Part shown: piece by piece, positions 1-5,257 of the stretch
Layout: every line of letters starts with the position of its first letter
How positions within the stretch are numbered: the first letter of the stretch is position 1
DNA from: CABHOJ01 sp965649545
Lineage (GTDB): Bacteria > Pseudomonadota > Gammaproteobacteria > Burkholderiales > Methylophilaceae
NCBI GenBank assembly: GCA_965649545.1
Contig: CBFGLF010000119.1
Coordinates: 1-5,257 of the forward strand
Direction of reading: 5' to 3'
Length of the DNA: 5,257 nt
Notes under the pieces: model-generated
The model's database searches: none
Told to the model about the DNA's origin: nothing
Seen by the model: only the letters and a program-made list of their open reading frames with translations
Translations under genes and position numbers: made by a program

Positions 1-743
1 GTACCAAGTTCAGCAGCCTGGTGCAACGCGCCGACTGGACCCAGATCCTGAAGTATGTCGTGTTGAACACTGCACACGCTTACGGCAAGACCGCGACTTT
101 CATGCCTAAGCCTATCGTCGGCGACAACGGTTCCGGCATGCACGTGCACCAATCCGTATGGAAAGACGGCAAGAACCTGTTCGCAGGCAACGGCTACGCC
201 GGTCTGAGCGAATTCGCCCTCTACTACATCGGCGGCATCATCAAGCACGCACGTGCGCTGAACGCGATCACCAACCCAGGCACCAACTCCTACAAGCGTC
301 TGGTTCCTGGCTTCGAAGCACCGGTCAAGCTGGCGTATTCCGCCAAGAACCGTTCCGCTTCCATCCGCGTTCCATTCGTCCATGGCGACAAGGCACGTCG
401 TATCGAAGCCCGCTTCCCAGACCCAACCGCTAACCCATACCTGGCATTCAGCGCCTTGTTGATGGCCGGCCTGGACGGCGTACAAAACAAGATCCATCCT
501 GGCGAGCCAGCGACCAAGGATCTCTACCATCTGCCTCCAGAGGAAGATGCAGCGATCCCAACCGTATGCTCCTCGCTTGACCAAGCGCTGGAATACCTGG
601 ACAAGGACCGCGAGTTCCTGACCCGTGGTGGCGTGTTCTCCGATGACTGGATCAACAGCTACATCGATCTGAAGATGGAAGAAGTCACGAAGATGCGGAT
701 GACCCCGCACCCAATTGAATTCGCAATGTACTACAGCTGCTAA
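1..743 (+). CDS. glnA: Glutamine synthetase type I, C-terminal part (5' truncated by window edge)
   Basis: This cytoplasmic dodecameric enzyme makes glutamine from glutamate, ammonia and ATP, the main ammonium-assimilation step. The reading frame enters at base 3 and runs 246 codons to TAA at 741-743. The family is about 470 residues, so roughly the last half is present. Visible landmarks are the ATP-binding signature KPIVGDNGSGMHVHQS (108-155) with its active-site histidine, the GFEAP flap glutamate (309-323), the NRSASIR and ARRIEARFPDP segments with substrate and metal residues, and the C-terminal MTPHPIEFAMYYSC. The LYHLPPEE motif has its tyrosine at 525-527, 71 residues from the end. It matches the tyrosine adenylylated by GlnE in GSI-beta enzymes, so covalent regulation is expected. 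The first available start-like codon (GTG at 21) is internal and not a true start. The promoter lies outside the window. A terminator follows at 805-830. Identity is very secure. Confidence 0.98.
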   Translation, partial: TKFSSLVQRADWTQILKYVVLNTAHAYGKTATFMPKPIVGDNGSGMHVHQSVWKDGKNLFAGNGYAGLSEFALYYIGGIIKHARALNAITNPGTNSYKRLVPGFEAPVKLAYSAKNRSASIRVPFVHGDKARRIEARFPDPTANPYLAFSALLMAGLDGVQNKIHPGEPATKDLYHLPPEEDAAIPTVCSSLDQALEYLDKDREFLTRGGVFSDDWINSYIDLKMEEVTKMRMTPHPIEFAMYYSC

Positions 744-749
744 TTCGAC

Positions 750-800
750 TGAGCCAGTCATGGCTCAACCTCCTGGCTTGCCGCACCAAGGCAAGCCAGG
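750..800 (+). other. Two tandem perfect hairpins in the glnA 3' UTR
   Basis: Seen directly: the first stem is TGAGCCA (750-756) with TGGCTCA (761-767), a 7-bp perfect stem around the loop GTCA. The second is CCTGGCTTGCC (772-782) with GGCAAGCCAGG (790-800), an 11-bp perfect stem around a 7-nt loop. They begin 7 nt after the glnA stop and lead directly into the terminator hairpin at 805-830. The core AGCCAG occurs in both (752-757 and 794-799), as does TGGCT (761-765 and 774-778), so alternative pairings between the hairpins are possible. Likely roles (inference) are mRNA 3'-end protection or a UTR-derived small RNA, as known for GlnZ from glnA in enterobacteria. No protein is encoded here. 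Confidence 0.75.
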
Positions 801-804
801 CATC

Positions 805-830
805 AAAGGCGGGAGAACCCCGCCTTTTTT
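805..830 (+). terminator. Rho-independent terminator of glnA
   Basis: The perfect 9-bp stem AAAGGCGGG (805-813) / CCCGCCTTT (819-827) has the 5-nt loop AGAAC, and a run of six T (825-830) overlaps and follows the stem. It lies 61 bp after the glnA stop and should end most glnA transcripts. Downstream ntrBC expression would then need its own promoter or read-through. On the opposite strand the stem is followed by only three T, so it should work mainly in the + direction. Confidence 0.93.
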
Positions 831-844
831 ATCGCCTAGGCGAT
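831..844. repeat. 14-bp perfect palindrome directly after the terminator
   Basis: ATCGCCTAGGCGAT is its own reverse complement and abuts the T-run of the glnA terminator. It lies 26 bp upstream of a candidate -35 box for the next gene. It could be an operator for a dimeric regulator of that gene or a chance element. It has no spacer, unlike typical NtrC sites (GCAC...GTGC half-sites), so NtrC is not suggested. An ATG at 843-845 overlaps its right end but is not favoured as a gene start. Confidence 0.6.
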
Positions 845-869
845 GTCAACAAGCCACACCGAATGCGCG

Positions 870-898
870 TTGCCTGAGCATATGTTCTCAACTACACT
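870..898 (+). promoter_or_regulatory. Candidate sigma70 promoter for the DUF4124 gene
   Basis: TTGCCT (870-875, 4 of 6 matches to TTGACA) and TACACT (893-898, 4 of 6 to TATAAT) are separated by exactly 17 bp. The predicted transcription start falls at 905-906, on or next to the A of the preferred ATG of the following gene, which would make its mRNA leaderless or nearly so. The match is modest and could be chance. A promoter is nevertheless expected in this interval because the strong glnA terminator lies upstream. Confidence 0.3.
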
Positions 899-905
899 TC
901 CTGCT

Positions 906-1385
906 ATGAAAAATCGCTTACTCATTCTTTGCGCCAGCCTCTTGCTGAGCCCTATGGCCTGGGCAGAGATCTACAAGAACGTGGATGCCAACGGCCATAT
1001 CACGTATTCCAACGTGCCCTCAAAAGGTGCAAAGAAACTCGACCTTGAACCACCAGCGAATACGGGATTCGACAGCAAGCCGCGCACACGCACGCCAACC
1101 CCTTCTGATTTTCCGCGTGTGGATAAGCAAACGCAGGTACAGCGGGACCAGAAGCGCCGGAAGATCCTCGAAGATGAGCTAACCACGGAAAAGAAGGTGC
1201 TTGAAGACGCCAAGAAAGCGTATGCCGAAAGTCAGGCCAATGCGGAATTCTTCAGGGCCAACAATCTGAAGGAGCCGGGGAACATCATCAAATTCGATGA
1301 GAACCTGAAGCGCCAAGAGGCCGAGGTCGAAGCGCACAAGAAAAATGTCGAGCTGCTACAAAAAGAACTCGACTCGTTCAAGTAA
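906..1385 (+). CDS. Secreted DUF4124-domain protein with C-terminal coiled coil
   Basis: A 159-residue protein of unknown function. Residues 1-20 form a Sec signal peptide: MKNR, a hydrophobic core, then AWA before E21, a good signal peptidase I site, so the product is probably periplasmic. Residues 21 to about 55 match the start of DUF4124 (IYKNVDANGHITYSNVP), a small proteobacterial domain with the pattern YKxxDxxGxxxYSxxP. Residues 56-72 are a Pro/Thr/Arg-rich linker. Residues about 74-158 are rich in Lys, Glu, Asp, Gln and Ala with heptad-like spacing, which suggests a coiled coil. The frame stays open upstream to ATG 843 and also contains ATG 882. I chose 906 because the signal peptide begins there, although no clear Shine-Dalgarno precedes any of the three. 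It lies 42 bp before glnL with no terminator between. A nitrogen-related role is suggested only by position. Confidence 0.85.
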   Translation: MKNRLLILCASLLLSPMAWAEIYKNVDANGHITYSNVPSKGAKKLDLEPPANTGFDSKPRTRTPTPSDFPRVDKQTQVQRDQKRRKILEDELTTEKKVLEDAKKAYAESQANAEFFRANNLKEPGNIIKFDENLKRQEAEVEAHKKNVELLQKELDSFK

Positions 1386-1387
1386 AC

Positions 1388-1404
1388 CTGGCTGCTCTCT
1401 GGCC
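1388..1404 (+). promoter_or_regulatory. Possible sigma54 (-24/-12) promoter element before glnL
   Basis: CTGGC at 1388-1392 and TGGCC at 1400-1404 place the GG (1390-1391) and GC (1402-1403) dinucleotides exactly 10 bp apart, as sigma54 promoters of the TGGCAC-N5-TTGC type require. The -24 part fits well at TGGC and the -12 part is imperfect (TGGC for TTGC). The transcription start would be near 1415, giving a leader of about 13 nt for glnL. I see no convincing NtrC enhancer pair nearby, and short matches like this arise by chance, so confidence is low. Confidence 0.22.
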
Positions 1405-1426
1405 TAGCTTTTGCTTATTAGAGAGC
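1394..1426 (+). promoter_or_regulatory. Inverted repeat enclosing the glnL ribosome-binding region
   Basis: GCTCTCT (1394-1400) and AGAGAGC (1420-1426) are perfect 7-bp reverse complements separated by 19 nt, ending one base before the glnL ATG at 1428. AGAGAG is the only purine-rich stretch ahead of that start, so a folded leader would bury it. It is not followed by a T-run and does not look like a terminator. A role in limiting NtrB translation is inference. Confidence 0.4.
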
Positions 1427-1427
1427 C

Positions 1428-2510
1428 ATGGTACAAACAATTCCTACTTCTTTCGCCGGTCTAGAACATCTCGCTACTGCGGTCATCCTGTTAGATAAAT
1501 CTCGTAACGTCGTTTACGCCAACCCAGGGGCCGAGATCCTGTTCGCGGTCAGCGCCAAGCAGATCACCGGCCAGAACATCTCCCATGTCTTTCCCGGCTC
1601 CGAGATCCTGCATTCGGCGGTCGAGAACGCGATCATCAACCACAGCCCCTTCCGTGAACACGAATTCCTGATCACGACCATGCGGCAAAATTCCCTGGCC
1701 GTGACCTGCACCGTGACACCGGTGGATCTGGCGCCGGCATGTCTGGTCCTTGAATTCCAGCAAATGGACCAGCAATTGCGGATCGCGCGTGAAGAACGGA
1801 TGCTGATCCAGCAGCAAGCCAACGCCGAACTGCTGCGCAATCTCGCCCATGAGATCCGCAACCCGCTAGGCGGCTTGCGGGGCGCGGCACAACTTCTTGA
1901 ACACGAATTGCCGCAGGTCAACCTGCGCGAATATACGCAAGTCATCATCAAGGAAGCGGATCGCCTGCAGTCGCTGATGGATCGTTTGCTGGTACCGCAC
2001 CGTGTGCCCAAGTACGAGCCGACCAACGTCCATGAAGTGCTCGAGCGCGTGCGTAGCCTGCTACTGGCGGAATCGCCCAAAGGGGTGATGGTCCGACGCG
2101 ATTACGACACCAGCCTGCCGGAATTGATCGGTGACCGGGAGAAGCTGATCCAGGCCGTGCTCAACATCGCCCGCAATGCCGTACAGGCCATGCAAGGCCA
2201 GGGGCAGATCACGCTACGCACCCGTGCCGAGCGTCAAGTCACTCTGGCGAAGAAGCGCTATCGTGTCGCCATCAAGATCCAGATCATCGATAACGGCCCC
2301 GGCATCCCTTCCGACATCCGCGACCGCATCTTCTACCCGCTGGTTTCGGGTCGTGAGGGCGGTTCAGGTCTGGGGCTCACACTGGCACAAACCTTTATCA
2401 CGCAGCATCATGGCATGATCGAATGTGACAGCCAGCCCGGCCATACTTGTTTCACCATCATGCTGCCGATCGAGACGACGGCCATGAAATGCTCGATCAG
2501 CAAGCAGTAA
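1428..2510 (+). CDS. glnL: NtrB, nitrogen-regulation sensor histidine kinase/phosphatase
   Basis: NtrB (NRII) is a soluble cytoplasmic sensor kinase. It autophosphorylates, passes phosphate to NtrC when nitrogen is limiting, and dephosphorylates NtrC when bound by the PII protein. The 360 residues show a PAS domain at about 9-110 (with LLDKSRNVVYANPGAE), a dimerisation/phosphoacceptor motif LAHEIRNPLGGLRGAAQLL with His141 (codon 1848-1850), an N box VLNIARNAVQA (N246, N250), the G1 box DNGPGIP (288-294) and the G2 box GGSGLGLTLA (311-320). There is no membrane segment, as expected for NtrB. The PLVSGREGGSGLGL stretch is characteristic of this family. An in-frame TAG at 1419-1421 fixes ATG 1428 as the start. 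Shine-Dalgarno support is poor: AGAGAG ends only 2 nt before the ATG. The tail after the usual LPIE ending is about a dozen residues longer than in E. coli. glnG follows after 30 bp. Confidence 0.96.
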   Translation: MVQTIPTSFAGLEHLATAVILLDKSRNVVYANPGAEILFAVSAKQITGQNISHVFPGSEILHSAVENAIINHSPFREHEFLITTMRQNSLAVTCTVTPVDLAPACLVLEFQQMDQQLRIAREERMLIQQQANAELLRNLAHEIRNPLGGLRGAAQLLEHELPQVNLREYTQVIIKEADRLQSLMDRLLVPHRVPKYEPTNVHEVLERVRSLLLAESPKGVMVRRDYDTSLPELIGDREKLIQAVLNIARNAVQAMQGQGQITLRTRAERQVTLAKKRYRVAIKIQIIDNGPGIPSDIRDRIFYPLVSGREGGSGLGLTLAQTFITQHHGMIECDSQPGHTCFTIMLPIETTAMKCSISKQ

Positions 2511-2540
2511 CCCTATATATAACAGCAACTCAGGCAAACC

Positions 2541-3929
2541 ATGAAACCAATCTGGATCATTGATGACGACCGTTCCATCCGCTGGGTGTTTGAAAAGGCA
2601 CTCGCCCGCACTGATATGGAATTCAAGACCTTTTCTTCCGTACCTGAAGCGCTGAATGCGCTGGATCGGGAAGAACCCCAGGTCGTCGTCAGCGATATCC
2701 GCATGCCGAATGGTTCTGGCCTGGATTTTCTGGAAGAGATCAAGAAACGCCTGCCGGATATTCCCGTCATCATCATGACGGCGTACTCCGACCTTGAAAG
2801 TGCAGTCGCTGCATTCCAGGGCGGTGCTTTCGAGTACCTGGCGAAACCATTCGATGTCGACCAAGCCATCGAGATCATCCGTCGTGCCGTGGACGAAAGC
2901 ATGCGCCAGGCGACGGAGGCGGTCTCACCCGAAGAGACCCCGGAGATCATCGGTCAGGCACCTGCGATGCAGGAGGTGTTCCGTGCGATCGGCCGCTTGA
3001 GCCGCTCTCACGCGACCGTGCTGATCAATGGCGAATCCGGTACAGGTAAGGAGTTGGTCGCGAGCGCCCTGCACAGGCATAGCCCGCGTGCTGAAAAGCC
3101 CTTCATCGCCATCAATACCGCGGCCATCCCGAAGGATTTGCTGGAGTCGGAATTGTTCGGCCACGAGCGTGGTGCTTTTACTGGCGCACAAGCCGCGAGA
3201 CGCGGACGATTCGAGCAGGCTGACGGAGGGACTTTATTCCTGGACGAGATCGGCGATATGCCTTCCGACCTGCAGACCCGTCTGTTACGCGTGCTTTGCG
3301 ATGGTCAATTCTATCGAGTGGGCGGCCATCAACCGGTCAAGGTCAACGTGCGGATCATTGCCGCCACCCATCAGGATTTAGAAGAACGGGTCAAGCTGGG
3401 CCTGTTTCGCGAGGATCTGTTCCATCGCTTGAATGTCATCCGCTTACGCCTGCCTCCATTGCGAGAACGTCGTGAAGACGTTCCCCTACTGGTGAAACAT
3501 TTCCTGCAGCAGAGCGCTCAGGAACTCGGCGTCGAACCGAAGCAGCCCTCCGCTGCGGCTTTGCGGTATCTCTCGACCATGAACTGGAGTGGTAATGTCC
3601 GCCAATTGGAGAACGTCTGTCATTGGTTGACCGTGATGGCACCGGGGCAGAACATCGATGTCGCCGATCTGCCGCCTGAGTTGAAGGAAGACTCTGCCAA
3701 GCCTTTGAGCGCCGCCTCATGGCAGGAAGCGCTGTCTGCCGAGGTGATGGATGCATTGAACCGTGGGGAACAGAACCTGCTGGATACGCGGACACGCGAA
3801 TTCGAGAAGATCCTCATCACACGCGCCTTGCAGCACACAGGTGGACGCCGCATCGAGGCCGCTACACAGCTTGGGATGGGTCGCAATACGTTGACACGGA
3901 AGATCCAGGAACTAGGTATCGAAGAGTAG
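2541..3929 (+). CDS. glnG: NtrC, nitrogen-regulation sigma54-dependent response regulator
   Basis: NtrC (NRI) is the partner of NtrB. When phosphorylated it oligomerises on enhancer sites and uses ATP hydrolysis to open sigma54-RNA polymerase promoters of nitrogen-assimilation genes. At 462 residues it is full length. The receiver domain spans 1 to about 120, with acidic residues D8-D10, phosphoacceptor D52 in VVVSDIRMP, T80 and K102. The AAA+ domain spans about 135-375, with Walker A GESGTGKE (164-171), the sigma54-contacting GAFTGA loop (211-216), Walker B GGTLFLDEIGD with D235-E236, and the NVRQLEN arginine region (352-358). The Fis-type helix-turn-helix is at about 434-460 (GGRRIEAATQLGMGRNTLTRKI). 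All key residues are intact. AGG at 2532-2534, 6 nt before the ATG, is a modest ribosome-binding site. The 30-bp gap after glnL implies co-transcription. Confidence 0.97.
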   Translation: MKPIWIIDDDRSIRWVFEKALARTDMEFKTFSSVPEALNALDREEPQVVVSDIRMPNGSGLDFLEEIKKRLPDIPVIIMTAYSDLESAVAAFQGGAFEYLAKPFDVDQAIEIIRRAVDESMRQATEAVSPEETPEIIGQAPAMQEVFRAIGRLSRSHATVLINGESGTGKELVASALHRHSPRAEKPFIAINTAAIPKDLLESELFGHERGAFTGAQAARRGRFEQADGGTLFLDEIGDMPSDLQTRLLRVLCDGQFYRVGGHQPVKVNVRIIAATHQDLEERVKLGLFREDLFHRLNVIRLRLPPLRERREDVPLLVKHFLQQSAQELGVEPKQPSAAALRYLSTMNWSGNVRQLENVCHWLTVMAPGQNIDVADLPPELKEDSAKPLSAASWQEALSAEVMDALNRGEQNLLDTRTREFEKILITRALQHTGGRRIEAATQLGMGRNTLTRKIQELGIEE

Positions 3930-3948
3930 CGCGGGCCTCAACAACATC

Positions 3949-3973
3949 GTCTGGCCACGATCAGGGGCCAGAC
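3949..3973. terminator. Hairpin between convergent genes, possible weak terminator
   Basis: GTCTGGCC (3949-3956) pairs perfectly with GGCCAGAC (3966-3973) around a 9-nt loop. An outer TCAACA (3938-3943) / TGTTGA (3982-3987) pair could extend the structure with internal bulges. It sits in the 88-bp space between the glnG stop (3929) and the stop of the minus-strand gene (4020). Neither strand has a proper T-run after the stem, so it is not a canonical intrinsic terminator. It may stabilise both 3' ends or help separate the converging transcripts. Confidence 0.4.
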
Positions 3974-4017
3974 CGTCAGCGTGTTGATGATGCGCCTGAA
4001 TGACTTGAAGCACCCGG

Positions 4018-5256
4018 TTATTTGATGCGAACCGTGACCTGTTTCGTGAAGAAACTGAAGCTTAGATACTCATAATCCCAGCCATACTTGGCGACGGCTT
4101 CCTGAAACGCTTTGAACTCGTCTTCGCGCCAATGCTCGTTACCGATATATTCATCGAAAATGAGTACCGATCCCGAGACGATCCGTGGTGCCAGGGCATC
4201 AAGCACAGTCTTGGTTGAACTATAGATGTCACAATCGATGTTGACCAGCCGTACCTTGCCCGGATATTGCTCAAGGAATGCCGGCAAGGTCTCCTCGAAC
4301 CAGCCTGCATGCAATTTGACTTGTTGGGGGACGTCCGGAATCCGGCCTTTGGTGGTATAGCTTCCCTTGGGCTCGTGATGCCACTGTTCCGGTAAACCCT
4401 CAAAGCTATCGAAACCATGCACTTCCTGGTCGACAAGCGCTGCGATCTGACGGATCGTATTGCCGTGCCTGACCCCAAACTCCAGCACCAGTCCTTGCAG
4501 TTTCGCCGCATCGACCGCCAGGCGGAAAGTGCCCATGTTGCTGCCCGTCACGGGTGGTAGTGTTGAACATGCCGACTTGAGGTATCGCCAGGCATCCAGC
4601 CTCGCTGCATAAAGGCCGCTCGACGAGCCAAGGTAGCTGAATTGCTGCGCAGCCGCCTGTTGATCGCCGTGGGCCACATCCCCTCTGTATTCAAAGAGGA
4701 CCCCTAGCATGAAGCGTCCATCCAGATCGTTAGGGGCTAACTGCAGTAATGTTTGCAGACTTTCAATGGCTGGGGTCAAGCCATCAACTTCGAGCTGCGC
4801 CGCATGCAGGTTGTAATAGGCATCGGCATAATCTGAACGCAACTTCAACGCCTGCCGGTAGTACTTGGTGGCCTGATCCAGTTGACCTTGCTCGTGGTAG
4901 GCAAGACCTAGGTTCGATTTGAATTGGGGATTGTTGGCCGCCCCTTGAGAAGCCTTTGTTAAGGCGACAATGGCGTCAGGAATATTCCCGTCGCGTAACG
5001 CCATGACGCCGAGAAGATGCATCGCTTCAGGATGGTTCGGACGGATAGAGAATATCTGTTTACAGATCGTCTCAGCTTCGACTTGGCGACCAGTCGATTG
5101 CAATATCCAGGCCTGTCGAATGGCCTGCTGGATTTGCATATCCATAGTAGGGACAGCGACATGACCGGCGGACTGCTTGGGTGCGCAGCATTGTTTGAAT
5201 TTTTTTCCGCTACCGCACGGACAAGGGTCATTACGACCTGTTTTAGCTTGGCTCAT
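4018..5256 (-). CDS. SEC-C / TPR / TylF-type SAM-dependent methyltransferase fusion protein
   Basis: A 412-residue soluble protein with three parts. Residues 8-24 (GRNDPCPCGSGKKFKQCC) are a SEC-C zinc motif with ligands C12, C14, C23 and C24 (the last cysteine often being His), as at the end of SecA. Residues about 43-178 are four TPRs with an exact 34-residue period, the first three ending near P76, P110 and A144. A weaker fifth lies at about 179-205. Residues about 245-412 resemble the TylF/MycF class of O-methyltransferases: SAM-binding VLEFGVRHGNTI (257-268), GFDSFEGLPE (281-290), NIDCDIYSST (339-348) and FDEYIGNEHW (367-376). Acidic residues D341, D343 and D368 are candidate metal or catalytic residues. 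No signal peptide or membrane segment is seen. The ATG sits at the expected place before the SEC-C motif, with only one base of upstream sequence in the window, so promoter and ribosome-binding site are unseen. The substrate is unknown. A sugar, glycan or protein target would fit the TPR and TylF parts, but this is inference. Confidence 0.88.
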   Translation of the reverse strand: MSQAKTGRNDPCPCGSGKKFKQCCAPKQSAGHVAVPTMDMQIQQAIRQAWILQSTGRQVEAETICKQIFSIRPNHPEAMHLLGVMALRDGNIPDAIVALTKASQGAANNPQFKSNLGLAYHEQGQLDQATKYYRQALKLRSDYADAYYNLHAAQLEVDGLTPAIESLQTLLQLAPNDLDGRFMLGVLFEYRGDVAHGDQQAAAQQFSYLGSSSGLYAARLDAWRYLKSACSTLPPVTGSNMGTFRLAVDAAKLQGLVLEFGVRHGNTIRQIAALVDQEVHGFDSFEGLPEQWHHEPKGSYTTKGRIPDVPQQVKLHAGWFEETLPAFLEQYPGKVRLVNIDCDIYSSTKTVLDALAPRIVSGSVLIFDEYIGNEHWREDEFKAFQEAVAKYGWDYEYLSFSFFTKQVTVRIK

Positions 5257-5257
5257 G

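Noticed and set aside
783..788. GCACCA as an NtrC half-site in the glnA 3' UTR
   Set aside because: There is no properly spaced TGGTGC partner, and the bases fall in the loop of an 11-bp hairpin, which explains them better.
843..905. Upstream extension of the DUF4124 protein from ATG 843 or ATG 882
   Set aside because: It would put 21 or 8 residues before a well-formed signal peptide. ATG 843 lies inside the palindrome just after the glnA terminator, and neither start has a clear Shine-Dalgarno.
1531..1609. Short repeated string CCGAGATCCTG within glnL
   Set aside because: Both copies encode the ordinary residues EIL in the PAS domain. An 11-base match 68 bp apart is most simply codon-usage coincidence.
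1514..2080. 188-codon open frame on the minus strand inside glnL
   Set aside because: It lies wholly antisense to the conserved NtrB frame, has an Arg/Ser/Cys-rich composition typical of shadow frames, and shows no recognisable motif.
2514..2522. AT-rich TATATATAA in the glnL-glnG gap as a -10 box for a separate glnG promoter
   Set aside because: No acceptable -35 hexamer is found at 16-18 bp upstream, and the 30-bp gap is typical of an operon.
2364..2950. Two overlapping minus-strand open frames (2364-2864 and 2513-2950) across the glnL-glnG junction
   Set aside because: Both are mirror frames of the strongly conserved NtrB end and NtrC receiver domain, with no domain and no ribosome-binding site that stands out.

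Overview
The window looks like the chromosome of a betaproteobacterium, possibly near Methylophilaceae/Nitrosomonadales. This rests on the moderately GC-rich coding sequence, the close match of the encoded glutamine synthetase, NtrB and NtrC to proteobacterial types, and the order glnA - small DUF4124 protein - glnL - glnG. The genus cannot be fixed from the sequence alone.

Layout: 1-743 is the 3' half of glnA (glutamine synthetase, + strand, 5' end outside the window). Its 3' UTR (744-830) holds three consecutive perfect hairpins, the last a textbook Rho-independent terminator, followed directly by a 14-bp perfect palindrome. Next come a secreted DUF4124/coiled-coil protein (906-1385), glnL/ntrB (1428-2510) and glnG/ntrC (2541-3929), all on the + strand with short gaps (42 and 30 bp) and no strong terminator between them. 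They are therefore probably co-transcribed. An 88-bp convergent intergenic region with one hairpin separates them from a minus-strand gene (4018-5256). That gene encodes a three-part protein: an N-terminal SEC-C zinc motif, about four to five TPRs and a C-terminal TylF-type SAM methyltransferase.

The + strand block is the classical nitrogen-control locus. NtrB phosphorylates or dephosphorylates NtrC according to PII signalling. Phospho-NtrC activates sigma54 promoters, classically including glnA, and glutamine synthetase carries the conserved adenylylation tyrosine for post-translational control. The DUF4124 protein sits inside this locus with unknown function. The minus-strand protein has no evident link to nitrogen control.

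Most of the window is ordinary conserved housekeeping sequence. The points most worth a second look are the structured glnA 3' UTR (a possible UTR-derived sRNA), the hairpin and sigma54-like element just before glnL, and the SEC-C/TPR/methyltransferase fusion. I see no strong sign of an entirely new system, mobile element, CRISPR array, tRNA or rRNA. No stretch of more than 300 bases lacks a gene.
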